Below, one piece after another: positions 15,564 through 23,863 of a stretch of 64,000 bases of DNA. Location: the NCBI GenBank assembly GCA_023701205.1, contig JAMPXJ010000013.1, positions 43,251 through 107,250 on the forward strand. The letters run 5' to 3'. The stretch is from Oligoflexia bacterium (GTDB lineage: Bacteria > Bdellovibrionota > UBA1018). A program made the position numbers and the translations under genes. Each line of letters opens with the position of its first letter. The stretch's first letter is position 1. The notes beneath the pieces are model-generated. The model did not search any database. It was not told the DNA's origin and worked only from the letters and a program-made list of their open reading frames with translations.

Positions 15564-16049
15564 ATGGTAAGAAGAAGAGTTGGTTTCGCCCCTCTAATTT
15601 TTGCTCCGCTTGTCCTTGTCGCTCCGATTTTGGCATACGCGGGAACGGCTTTTGATGAGTTTATTGGCGTCTATTCAGTTAAGTCTGTTAAGTGCTTGTC
15701 TGACGGGCGTGAGCAGTCTTGTACGTATACGGGCATAAAAATCGCGCCGGATTCCCAATGTAAGGGTTACCTCTCCTTTTGTGAACAAGTCGCTGATTTC
15801 GGTGCTTGCTCTTGTTTGGATGAGTATGACTACATGCAGGATGGCTTCGGTGCGAGAGCTTTTTTGAAAGAGAAAGAAGGTTGGGCACTCCGGAAGTATG
15901 AGTACAAAGACAAGGAGCTAACCATAACGGAATCGCATTCCATGAAGAGGGAAAGTGATGGCAGTTATTCACTAGTGGTTGAAGGCGTCGCAAATCGTGG
16001 CAATGAGAATATTTCCTTCCAAAGACGGTACAGCGTAGAAAGAAAATAG
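15564..16049 (+). CDS. Exported Cys-containing protein of unknown function
   Basis: 161 residues. A basic start and hydrophobic core (residues 7-25, ending AYA) form a signal peptide. The mature part has six cysteines clustered between residues about 44 and 94, likely disulfides in the periplasm, then beta-strand-like repeats to the end. Base composition is lower in GC than the housekeeping neighbours, which suggests recent acquisition. No family recognised. Confidence 0.6.
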   Translation: MVRRRVGFAPLIFAPLVLVAPILAYAGTAFDEFIGVYSVKSVKCLSDGREQSCTYTGIKIAPDSQCKGYLSFCEQVADFGACSCLDEYDYMQDGFGARAFLKEKEGWALRKYEYKDKELTITESHSMKRESDGSYSLVVEGVANRGNENISFQRRYSVERK

Positions 16050-16212
16050 CCACCCGGCGGAAAAGACCAAACAATAGGCGTTCGCGCATTCGATGAGATT
16101 GAAGGTCTTGACGCCAAAGGCAGAGTCGAAATGCCCTCCACGCCAATGTCTCTTGAGTAGTGGAATACGACGGATTAGAAGGTCGGCAAAAAGTCGCCTA
16201 CTTGGGTAGTGC

Positions 16213-16633
16213 CTAACGATCAACGATTTCGAGCTTTTCTTTGAGTACTTGGATGCAATTAGCTGACCATGGTTTCAATTCTTTGTTCTTCACTCCCTGA
16301 AGGGCCTTGATCCGTTTACGAATCTCCACCGCTTGGCCCCGAAAGTCGTCAACAAAAGCTGGGCCGAGATTCCCGACCAGTGCGTCTAAACGTATCACTG
16401 ATCCGGCATGCTTTTGGTATGCCTTCAAAAAAGTTTCTGGATTTTTGGTTATACTTTTTCCAATAGCAACGCCTAACTCCTCAGCCACATGTCCATCTGA
16501 CTGGGCTAGCGCTCGAAAGGCTGTGTCCAGGGCCGCCAAGTCTCCCTGTGACACTCGAGCAGTTTCGACCTCAAATGCCATGAGGAAACGAGAAAAAAAA
16601 CATGGCAAGAAAAAGTAGTCCGGTAATCTTCAT
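16213..16633 (-). pseudogene. Exported protein gene with a possible frameshift
   Basis: The frame from 16213 to a TTG at 16608 (131 residues; ATG at 16581) encodes a helical, soluble-looking domain without a proper leader. Just upstream, in another frame, an ATG at 16633 opens MKITGLLFLAMFFFSFPHG, an excellent signal peptide, which then meets a TGA. The two parts meet around a run of eight T residues. Either the gene is broken or phase-variable at the T-run, there is a sequence error, or the leader is chance and the short form is used. Function unknown. Confidence 0.4.
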
Positions 16634-16678
16634 GACCTTAGGTCGTATCAAGCTAGGCCCCTGTCAACAATCCAATAG

Positions 16679-16703
16679 ATTCTGATCATCTCACGATCAG
16701 AAT
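16679..16703. terminator. Hairpin near the accessory insertion
   Basis: ATTCTGATC (16679-16687) and GATCAGAAT (16695-16703) form a perfect 9-bp stem with a 7-base loop; TTTT follows on the plus strand. It looks like a terminator in plus orientation, although no plus-strand gene ends immediately before it. Confidence 0.4.
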
Positions 16704-16734
16704 TTTAGTCGCAATTCGACCGGGACGCCCACAA

Positions 16735-16852
16735 CGAGCGCACTCACCACAAGCCAAGCCCCTACCCCAACCCCCCCCAGCAGCAAAACCTCAAAGCTTC
16801 CGAACCCGGAACGCGTAAAGATTCCCCGCGCCCGAGAGGAAGTAAACCCGCT
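16735..16852. repeat. Left copy of a 118/119-bp direct repeat (copied bamB 3' end)
   Basis: Identical, apart from one missing G, to 19039-19157. It contains the codons for the last about 20 residues of the bamB-like gene and its downstream C-rich tract. It ends at the first base of the protease stop codon at 16852. The right copy starts two bases after the regulator stop. Confidence 0.85.
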
Positions 16853-18117
16853 CAGATTCTGGTACGAACTTCCCGAGTGAAGAGAATCCACTCCATTTGG
16901 TCGTTTTCACCGACCACCTGAATCGATAAGGGTGATCGGTCCATATTCACCGCGAACTGAAACAGGGCGCTTTTTCCACTCGCATCGGTACCGGTAGCCA
17001 GCATTGTCGAGCTTCCCACGACGCTCTTCATCGATAATACTTGCTCGCCATTGTACCAGTTTGGATTCCTCTCCTTCCGATACCGGAAAAAAGCCCGTTC
17101 ATCCGATGGCGTCTCCCGGACCGATGACAGAATGATTTTCACAAAAATAGATCCGGGGCCGATCTCATCCGTGAAGGTGAGCTGCGCGCAAACGGGAGCA
17201 TTTTGTCCTTCAGGGCATGCCGCGCCTTGAGCCTGGACCTTGACTTTTCCTTGCGGTGCGCGGCCCACGAACTTCGTAAAAACCGCCACATCCGCCGGCG
17301 AGGGTACGGGCCCCATATCGCCCAAATAAACAGCTGTGCTGCCGTCCATGTGCATCGCCAAGGAACGGCCCCAGTCGATTTGGGAAAGCTGTCGTTTCCG
17401 AGCTTGAACGTACTGATTTCTGCGAGACTCATCAGGAATACTGCCGAGGAGATCGTTCCAGATCAGGGCAGATGCCAGATCCTCTTCCATGATCGTCTTG
17501 CGAACATGCCCATTCCCCAGGACATGGCCAAACTCATGCAACAGCGCGCCTTCTAGCGTATGGGGCTTGGTCCAATCCAGTCCATAAAAATACGGCGAAG
17601 ACCGCAGGTGTTCGGCAAACGGCAGGCGCAACCATATAAAGCCCTTAGCCCTTCCCGTGAAAACATCATAGGACTCGCGAATCGCGACAGCCACCGGGTT
17701 TTCGAAACCTTTCAAGGCGTCTTGGATGCGCTGATTCCCTACTCCGCCGTAAATCGTGAGCTCGACGCTCGCATCACATTGGGCTACGCGAACAAAGTTC
17801 AAATTCAGCTGGATTCTCGGGTCCCCCTGAAGCTCCTGGTCCACTCCCCGATCGCGGATGTAGCTAGCCCATTTCCGCAGAACGTTTCGGAACTCGACAT
17901 CCACGTCCTCGGCCGTGCGACCAAATTGGGGTGCTGTCTCTATGCAGTAGTGGACTGGATCGGAACCCAAGAACCATGCCGCACCATAATCCGCCGCATG
18001 CATGTCACTTCCGCCCGAATCGATCGAGCCCCCCTGGCCCGCTAGAACCACGGTGGCGGTCGCCGCCAGAAGAAAAACGCCCCCGATTCCAAGCTTTACC
18101 CAATTATTCAAAATCAT
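16852..18117 (-). CDS. Exported metzincin-type zinc protease
   Basis: 421 residues. Residues 10-26 are a signal peptide core (GIGGVFLLAATATVVLAG). HEFGHVLGNGH at 194-204 is the full metzincin zinc motif HExxHxxGxxH, and Met210 (KTIMEED) can be the Met-turn. Domain order is leader, catalytic domain to about residue 260, then a beta-rich C-terminal domain with a Cys pair. It should be secreted or periplasmic and cleave proteins. It is divergent from the TIGR02147 regulator across a 110-base AT-rich gap, and both lie inside the direct repeat, so they travel as a module. Substrate unknown. Confidence 0.85.
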   Translation of the reverse strand: MILNNWVKLGIGGVFLLAATATVVLAGQGGSIDSGGSDMHAADYGAAWFLGSDPVHYCIETAPQFGRTAEDVDVEFRNVLRKWASYIRDRGVDQELQGDPRIQLNLNFVRVAQCDASVELTIYGGVGNQRIQDALKGFENPVAVAIRESYDVFTGRAKGFIWLRLPFAEHLRSSPYFYGLDWTKPHTLEGALLHEFGHVLGNGHVRKTIMEEDLASALIWNDLLGSIPDESRRNQYVQARKRQLSQIDWGRSLAMHMDGSTAVYLGDMGPVPSPADVAVFTKFVGRAPQGKVKVQAQGAACPEGQNAPVCAQLTFTDEIGPGSIFVKIILSSVRETPSDERAFFRYRKERNPNWYNGEQVLSMKSVVGSSTMLATGTDASGKSALFQFAVNMDRSPLSIQVVGENDQMEWILFTREVRTRI

Positions 18118-18227
18118 GACTCAGTTCCTCCGATAGCACCTCTTCTACCGGGCTACCGTTTTTGGGAATACATCATATTTACAAACTTACTAGCTATTTA
18201 TTTACAGATTTGTAATGCTTATTCCGT
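18118..18227. promoter_or_regulatory. Divergent promoter region of protease and regulator
   Basis: AT-rich 110-base gap. TTACAAA (18179-18185) and TTTGTAA (18209-18215) are inverted, and TTACA recurs at 18202-18206. Such spaced half-sites would suit an autoregulated divergent promoter controlled by the neighbouring HTH protein. Confidence 0.5.
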
Positions 18228-19037
18228 ATGAATCGCGTGTTCCACTACCACGACTATAAGCGCTTTGTCATTGAACGCCTTGAGGCGCTGCCGAGCGGAG
18301 GCCGTGGAGAATTCCAAAAAATTTCAAAAAGATGTGGGATGCATCCCACTCTGGTCAGCCAGATTTTCAAAGGACCAAGGGATCTGAGCCTCGAGCAAGC
18401 CTATGATATCGCGGCCTACCTGGACTTGAACGAACTTGAAACTGACTATTTCATCCGGCTCGTTCAGTACTCCCGCTGCGGAACCGAAAGGGCCAGAAAC
18501 TTTCTGCGCTCCCAGATCGAGAAAACGCGAGCGGAAGCCAGTCGCGTCGAAAACCGCGTTCATGCCAAACGGATACTGAGCGACGAGGAACGGGCGATAT
18601 TTTATTCAACATGGGCGTACTCAGCCGTGAGAAATGCCACGAGTCTTCCCCAGTTTTCGAGCGTCGAGGCCATCGCCACACGCCTCAAGCTTTCGAGGAC
18701 CCTCGTGGACCAGATCGTGCAATTCCTGTTGGAGCGTGGCCTTTGCAAGATGGAAGACGGAAAGCTCTTAGTGGGCCCCCAGAGCACGCACATTCCCAGT
18801 ACTTCTCCTTTGGTGACGAGACATCACGCGAACTGGCGCCAAAAAGGACTGGAAAAGATGGATCGAATGGATCGTGAACGGGAGCTCTTTTTCACGGCGC
18901 CCATGAGCCTTTCCGAGGACGACGTAGTCTGGTTCCGAGAGCAGATTCTTGAGCTGATTGAAAAGCTCACGAAGCGAGTGAAAGAAACGAAGCCCGAGAC
19001 GCTTGCCTGTCTCAATTTGGATTGGTTTACGTTTTAG
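18228..19037 (+). CDS. TIGR02147-family transcriptional regulator
   Basis: 269 residues, the usual length of the family. The start (FHYHDYKRFVIERLEALP) and the HTH around residues 25-60 (ISKRCGMHPTLVSQIFKGPR) match TIGR02147 proteins, known mainly from Fibrobacter and Bdellovibrio-type genomes. A second HTH-like segment (residues 145-180, AIATRLKLSRTLVDQIVQFL) and a C-terminal ligand or partner domain follow. It probably controls the divergent protease gene through the TTACA half-sites. Its stop is two bases from the right repeat copy. Effector unknown. Confidence 0.85.
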   Translation: MNRVFHYHDYKRFVIERLEALPSGGRGEFQKISKRCGMHPTLVSQIFKGPRDLSLEQAYDIAAYLDLNELETDYFIRLVQYSRCGTERARNFLRSQIEKTRAEASRVENRVHAKRILSDEERAIFYSTWAYSAVRNATSLPQFSSVEAIATRLKLSRTLVDQIVQFLLERGLCKMEDGKLLVGPQSTHIPSTSPLVTRHHANWRQKGLEKMDRMDRERELFFTAPMSLSEDDVVWFREQILELIEKLTKRVKETKPETLACLNLDWFTF

Positions 19038-19038
19038 C

Positions 19039-19157
19039 GAGCGCACTCAGCCACAAGCCAAGCCCCTACCCCAACCCCCCCCCAGCAGCAAAACCTCAAA
19101 GCTTCCGAACCCGGAACGCGTAAAGATTCCCCGCGCCCGAGAGGAAGTAAACCCGCT
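19039..19157. repeat. Right copy of the direct repeat, overlapping the bamB 3' end
   Basis: The 119-base parent copy; it covers the end of the bamB-like gene and the C-rich tract CCCCTACCCCAACCCCCCCC. See 16735-16852. Confidence 0.85.
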
Positions 19158-20247
19158 GCTTTTCGGCGTCGAATGCCGGGCTCCCGTAGAAGCCGCTGCC
19201 ATTGCCCACGTCAAAGCGATAGACGCCTTTGCCGGTGGTCTTGTCGATGGCGTAAAGATACTGGAAGCTCGAGCCCACGATCACGTAACGATCGGTCACC
19301 ACGAGCTGCGTGGGCGTTCCGCCGTCGAGCTCGAATTTCCAAAGGAGCTTGGCGCCTTCTTTCTGAAGCGCGTAGATATTGCCGTCGGAGGACGGCAGGT
19401 AGAGTCGGTCATTCTCGATGACGACCTTCTTGCTCCCGCCGGCGTCGAAGCGCCACAGGACCTCGCCCCCCTGGCGCTTGAGCGCGTAGAGAGCACCATC
19501 GTACGAAGGCGCGTAAACGACCCCGCTATCCATCAGCGGCTGCGCATCGACGTCCGTGAACTTCGTGCCCTGATGAAGCTTGCGTTCCCACTTGAGCTGA
19601 CCATCGCTGAGCGAGAGCGCGACCAAAAACCCGTCGCTCAGGCCGGCGAGCACCTCGTTGCCATCGACGAGCGGCGCCGAGGCGCCCAGGATCGTCGCGG
19701 CAGCCGCCGTGCGGCGCTTATAGTGCCAAAGCCATTTGCCCGTTCCGGCATCCAGCGCATGAACCGTGTCATCGGAGCTCGTGACGAAAACCCGGCCCCC
19801 CGCAACAGTGGGTTTCGAAATCACCGGATTGCGGATCTCGTAGCGCCAGTTGATCTTCCCGGTCTCCATATTGACCGAATAGAGGAAGCCGTCTCCCCCG
19901 CCGAAATACACCGACGACTGATCGAGCCCCAGCTCACTGATCACGCCCCCCGGAATCTCCACGCTCCAGCGCTGCTGATTGATCGTGGGATAAAGCGCGA
20001 TGAGACCGACCGCCTGATTCCCGAAAATCAGCGTATTCTCGTGCAAAACGGGATTGGAGTACTCCGCGCCGCGGTCGCCGGCCTGTGAGACGTCCTTGCG
20101 AGTCGGAAGCGTCCAGCTGCGGGTAAGAACCTCGGGGTCAGCCCGGAGATTCGAGTGGATGTTTCTTCCCGAGCAGCCAGCGGTTGCGAGCAGCAGGATC
20201 GCCAGGAACCCGCTAAGCGCGAGGTTCAGTCCCCTTCCCTTACTCAA
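19096..20247 (-). CDS. bamB: BamB-like outer-membrane assembly lipoprotein
   Basis: About 383 residues from the TTG at 20247, which overlaps the preceding stop (TTGAGTAA) and has AGAAAGG upstream; the frame is open further up but inside the neighbour. LLATAGC is a lipobox, so the protein is a lipoprotein. The mature part is a beta-propeller made of repeats such as VYFGGGDGFLYSVNMETGKI and GALYALKRQGGEVLWRFDAG (PQQ-like). BamB scaffolds BamA in barrel insertion. It follows a YfgM-like gene with der nearby, as in the classic yfgM-bamB-der order. Its 3' end was duplicated 2.3 kb downstream. Confidence 0.85.
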   Translation of the reverse strand: MSKGRGLNLALSGFLAILLLATAGCSGRNIHSNLRADPEVLTRSWTLPTRKDVSQAGDRGAEYSNPVLHENTLIFGNQAVGLIALYPTINQQRWSVEIPGGVISELGLDQSSVYFGGGDGFLYSVNMETGKINWRYEIRNPVISKPTVAGGRVFVTSSDDTVHALDAGTGKWLWHYKRRTAAAATILGASAPLVDGNEVLAGLSDGFLVALSLSDGQLKWERKLHQGTKFTDVDAQPLMDSGVVYAPSYDGALYALKRQGGEVLWRFDAGGSKKVVIENDRLYLPSSDGNIYALQKEGAKLLWKFELDGGTPTQLVVTDRYVIVGSSFQYLYAIDKTTGKGVYRFDVGNGSGFYGSPAFDAEKQRVYFLSGAGNLYAFRVRKL

Positions 20248-21103
20248 GGGCGGCCTTTCTGGCTTCCGCGGTCTTGGCGTATTCGCTCGAAGGGAGCTGG
20301 GAAATGACCTGGTCATAGGTGCTCCGGGCTTTGGCCGTGTCTTTCAGAAGCTCATGCGAACGGGCGACTGAAAGCAACGCTTCGCCTTTGGCGACCGCCT
20401 CACCCGTGGCAAGCGCCTTCTCATAGCTCTCGAGCGCCTCCTTGAGCTTGCCCGAGTCTTCATAAGCATGCCCGAGCGCGAGCCATGCCGTCGCCTGGTC
20501 GAAGGTCGTCTTGCCCGACTTGGCCGCCTGATTGAGCCAGGCGACGGCTTTCGCTGGTTCGCCATGCTCGAAGTAAAGGTTTCCGAGCGCCAGGTTTGCC
20601 TCGAAGGCGCCACGCGTCCCTTCGAATTTCTCGGTCACCGCCTTGAGCTGGTTCACGCCGGCGGTGAGCTGGGCGTCGACATCCAGCTTCTCGAAGCGCA
20701 ACGTTTCGGGCGAAACCGGCGGAGTCTTCGCGTCCGCCACATCTTTGTCGGTCTTGGCCTTCGCCTCCGGAGCTTTCGGAGCGCGGGCCTCAGCCATCGC
20801 GGTCAGCTCCTTTTCGATCGCCTTGTGGGCCATGAAAAGCGCCTGATTGGCTTCCTCGTTCTTTGCCGTCTTGCGGCTCATCACGAAGGCCACCATCGCG
20901 GTGATCGCGACGATCGCAATGACCGCTGAGAGAAAAGCGCGATAGTTCTGAGTCAGCTTGTCAAAAAACTGATTCAGGAGCTTCATCAGCTCATCGGGGC
21001 GCCTCAAAGATTTACGATCGATGTGACTCGGGGTCGGAGTACCGGCTTGCGATAAAGGTGAGGACATAAGTTCGTGTTTAGAGGACTCTTCAGGGGTTGT
21101 CAA
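20240..21103 (-). CDS. YfgM-like TPR protein, inner-membrane anchored
   Basis: 287 residues. One membrane helix (AFLSAVIAIVAITAMVAFVM, about 57-76) is followed by a charged Ala/Lys/Glu linker and at least three TPR-like helical repeats (ANLALGNLYFEHGEPAKAVA, ATAWLALGHAYEDSGKLKEA). This matches YfgM/YfgC-type ancillary subunits that hold periplasmic chaperones near SecYEG. It overlaps the bamB start, so the two form an operon. Low-level Ser/Pro-rich N-terminus (first 35 residues) is unusual. Confidence 0.75.
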   Translation of the reverse strand: MTTPEESSKHELMSSPLSQAGTPTPSHIDRKSLRRPDELMKLLNQFFDKLTQNYRAFLSAVIAIVAITAMVAFVMSRKTAKNEEANQALFMAHKAIEKELTAMAEARAPKAPEAKAKTDKDVADAKTPPVSPETLRFEKLDVDAQLTAGVNQLKAVTEKFEGTRGAFEANLALGNLYFEHGEPAKAVAWLNQAAKSGKTTFDQATAWLALGHAYEDSGKLKEALESYEKALATGEAVAKGEALLSVARSHELLKDTAKARSTYDQVISQLPSSEYAKTAEARKAALE

Positions 21104-21132
21104 AAAGAAAGGGCGCGTTTACCCTGAGAGTC

Positions 21133-21690
21133 ATGACAGAGATGATGCTTCGCTGGCGACACGCTTGGCTAACGCACTGCCGCCCGAAAACCGGGCAGGC
21201 TTTCGCACTCCGTGGCTTCGCTTGCATCATACTGCTCGCTTCGCTCGCTCCCTCACTCACCTACGGCAAAGAGCTTCAAGGCCGCTTGGGTGTCGGCTAC
21301 AACTCCGAGTTCGCCAATTCCGCGACCCAGCGCGTTCCAGGCATCAGCCTCAAGTACGGCCTTTCGCGCGACATCGCGATTGAGGGCATCGTCGGCGTCG
21401 CGACCACCTCGCCGAGCAACTCGGTCACGGCGGTGAAGCTTTTCAAAAACGTCTTTTACGAGACGAACCTCAACTTTTACTTCATGCTCGGAGGCGGCAT
21501 CCTGAGCGCCAACAGCCGCACGGGGGCCGAGTTCCTGGGCGGAGTGGGCGTGGAGTTCTTCATTCCAGGGATCGAGAGCCTGGGCTTCTCGATGGAAACC
21601 GGGGGAAGCCTCGACAACCTCGGCGGCAATTTCGTTCTCAAGACCTTGGGCGTGAGCTTCCTCGATGCGGGCATTCATTTTTACTTCTGA
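21133..21690 (+). CDS. Outer-membrane beta-barrel protein
   Basis: About 185 residues from the ATG at 21133; an earlier start at 21097 is less likely. A hydrophobic leader ends SLTYG, then alternating strands (LGVGYNSEFA, GIVGVATTSP, NLNFYFMLGGGIL, GVGVEFFIPG) and a terminal aromatic (HFYF) mark an outer-membrane barrel. The C-terminal Phe is the BAM recognition signal. It starts divergently from the YfgM-like gene and overlaps the next barrel gene by 26 bases. Confidence 0.7.
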   Translation: MTEMMLRWRHAWLTHCRPKTGQAFALRGFACIILLASLAPSLTYGKELQGRLGVGYNSEFANSATQRVPGISLKYGLSRDIAIEGIVGVATTSPSNSVTAVKLFKNVFYETNLNFYFMLGGGILSANSRTGAEFLGGVGVEFFIPGIESLGFSMETGGSLDNLGGNFVLKTLGVSFLDAGIHFYF

Positions 21691-22468
21691 GCGCAGGCGC
21701 ACCCCTGGTTTCACGCGGGCCTTGGCCGGCGCCGGGCTTCTGGCCGCTTTTTCGCTGGCCCCCCTGCCCGCGCATGCCGCCGCTTCCGAAGCCAAGCCCG
21801 ATCGCACGACGGTTCCCGAGGAAGACGACTTCGCCGACACTCCGTTCACCGAGTACGGGGAGTTCAACGAAGAAGCCGAAGAGGCCGCCGAGACCAAGTT
21901 CTTCCAGTACGGGCGCTTCTTTGGCGTGAGCGTGGGCCTGGGCTACGAAGGCGCGACCGGCAACCGCGGACTGCTCTGGACGGCGGGGATGCCCGTCATC
22001 GACCTGAAGGTCCATTACTGGTTCGATTTCAACCTGGCACTCAATCTCGGGTTCTCGACCGTGAAACACGACTTCGAGACCAGCGATGACAACGGCCGGC
22101 ATGTCGACGTCAACCTCATGCGGATGGGGTTTGACCTCCGCTATTACTTCGACACCAAGAACATCTCGGCACCCATCAGCTTCGCCAACCCTTTCGTGCT
22201 CCTGGGACTGGGCTCGTATACCAAAACCCAGGTCTCCATCGTGGATTCCGCGACGGCAGACACGCAATCGGCCTTCGGCGTGGCCTTGGGCGGCGGCCTG
22301 GAGTTCGTGATGAGCCCGCGCAAATCCTACTTCCAGATCGAGGGCAAGCTTCACCTGCCGAGCTTCGAGGACGCGAGCAGCGACGCGTTCAATTCGGATC
22401 CTAACAACGTTCCTGATCTTTCGGGGATGCTCTACACCGTCACGGCAAACGTGCTCTTCACCTGGTGA
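21665..22468 (+). CDS. Outer-membrane beta-barrel protein
   Basis: 267 residues. The hydrophobic segment (residues about 17-38, ending PAHA) is a signal peptide. After an acidic linker (EEDDFADTPFTEYGEFNEEA) strands follow: FFGVSVGLGYEGA, LKVHYWFDFNLALNLGF, FDLRYYFDTK, FGVALGGGLEFVM and the end TANVLFTW, a good barrel terminus. Possibly an OmpW/OmpA-like small barrel; the exact family is unclear. It overlaps the preceding gene and so is probably co-translated. Confidence 0.7.
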   Translation: MRAFIFTSERRRTPGFTRALAGAGLLAAFSLAPLPAHAAASEAKPDRTTVPEEDDFADTPFTEYGEFNEEAEEAAETKFFQYGRFFGVSVGLGYEGATGNRGLLWTAGMPVIDLKVHYWFDFNLALNLGFSTVKHDFETSDDNGRHVDVNLMRMGFDLRYYFDTKNISAPISFANPFVLLGLGSYTKTQVSIVDSATADTQSAFGVALGGGLEFVMSPRKSYFQIEGKLHLPSFEDASSDAFNSDPNNVPDLSGMLYTVTANVLFTW

Positions 22469-22480
22469 GAGACGCCCCGA

Positions 22481-23863
22481 TCACTTCCGGGCGAACGGGT
22501 TCTTTTCCCGGCTCTTGCCGCGCACGAAGAGCAGCCTGACCGGGCTGCCCATGTAGCCCCAGCGCTCCCGCAGCGCATTGATCAGGTGCCGCTTCAGGCT
22601 GAAATGCACGCGCTCGGGATCGTTGACGTGACAGATGAACGTCGGGGGGTATTTCCCCGCCTGATGGCAAAGGAAGAACTTGGCGTTCTTGGGATTGTGG
22701 ATCGTCGACTCCTGCCGCACCCATTCGGTGAACTCATGCGTGGGGATCTTGAGCTGGCGCTGATGCAGGATCTCCATGATCAGCTCCCCGAGATCCTGAA
22801 AGCCCGTGCGCTCCTTGGCGCTCACGAAAAGAATGGGCGCATAGTTGAGATAGGCCATCGTCTTGCGCACGCGCTCGGCGGCCATCTCCTGGGTGAACTT
22901 GGGATTGCGCTTCTGGGTATCCCATTTGTTGAGCGCCAGGATCACGCCGCAGCCGGCCTCCTGAATCAGCCCGCCGATCTTCTCGTCCTGGTCGGTGATG
23001 CCTTTCTCGCCATCGAGCAGGAGAATCGCCACATCCGAGCGCTCCAGCGCCTTTTTGGCCTGGACGACCGAGAGCACCTCGACGCCTTTTTCGGTCTTGC
23101 TCTTGCGGCGGATCCCCGCGGTGTCGACGAGCACGAAGGGCTTGCCGTTGAGCTCCGTGAGCGAGTCCACGGCATCGACCGTGGTGCCGGCGATGGGGCT
23201 CGTGATCATCCGCTCCTCGCCCAAAAGGGCGTTCGTGAGCGTGCTCTTGCCGACGTTGGGCCGCCCCATGATCGCGACGCGCGGCACCCGCGCGGGCTCC
23301 TCCTCGCGCGAGTCTCCCGAAGCGGCCTGTTCCGTAAGCTCCGGAGCCAGCCCGCCGATCACGGCCTCCTGCAGATCGTCGATCCCGCGGCCATGCTCGG
23401 CCGAGACCGTCAGCACCTGCTCGAGCCCGAGCGCGAAGAACTCCGAAACGAGCTTCTCGTGGCTCTCGGCATCGACCTTGTTGACCACGCAGTAAACCGG
23501 CGCCTTGCGATGCACCCCTTTGCGCTTGAGCTCGCCCACGAGCTCCTCATCCGCCGCCGTCAGCCCCGCCTGCGCGTCAAAAAGCGCGATGACCGCGTCG
23601 GCGTCTCGAAGCGCCATCTCCACCTGCTTGCGGATCTCCTCGGCGAAATGCTCTCCGCCCAGGCCCCCCGTATCCGTGAGCAGAAGCCGGTATTTCCTGC
23701 CGCCCACCCACCAATCGGACTCCTGCTCGATCCGGTCGCGCGTGACCCCGGGCAGGTCGTGCACGAGCGCCTGACGACGTCCCAGCAGGCGGTTGAATAA
23801 AGTGCTCTTGCCCACGTTGGGACGACCGATGATGACGATTCTGGGAAGCCGGTGCGAGCTCAT
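22481..23863 (-). CDS. der: GTPase Der (EngA), ribosome biogenesis
   Basis: 460 residues. Two tandem GTPase domains, each with GRPNVGKSTL (residues about 12-21 and 201-210), DTGG / DTAGIR as G3, and NKVD / NKWD as G4, followed by a KH-like C-terminal domain. This double-domain layout is unique to Der, needed for 50S subunit maturation. It overlaps the end of era by four bases (ATGA). Confidence 0.97.
   Translation of the reverse strand: MSSHRLPRIVIIGRPNVGKSTLFNRLLGRRQALVHDLPGVTRDRIEQESDWWVGGRKYRLLLTDTGGLGGEHFAEEIRKQVEMALRDADAVIALFDAQAGLTAADEELVGELKRKGVHRKAPVYCVVNKVDAESHEKLVSEFFALGLEQVLTVSAEHGRGIDDLQEAVIGGLAPELTEQAASGDSREEEPARVPRVAIMGRPNVGKSTLTNALLGEERMITSPIAGTTVDAVDSLTELNGKPFVLVDTAGIRRKSKTEKGVEVLSVVQAKKALERSDVAILLLDGEKGITDQDEKIGGLIQEAGCGVILALNKWDTQKRNPKFTQEMAAERVRKTMAYLNYAPILFVSAKERTGFQDLGELIMEILHQRQLKIPTHEFTEWVRQESTIHNPKNAKFFLCHQAGKYPPTFICHVNDPERVHFSLKRHLINALRERWGYMGSPVRLLFVRGKSREKNPFARK

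Noticed and set aside
15972..16223. Possible transposase remnant on the minus strand
   Set aside because: The frame has some Arg/His-rich segments but no DDE or HUH motif; left as non-coding.
16697..16891. 64-codon minus-strand frame at the left repeat copy
   Set aside because: It is made of repeat sequence and the end of the protease gene in another frame.
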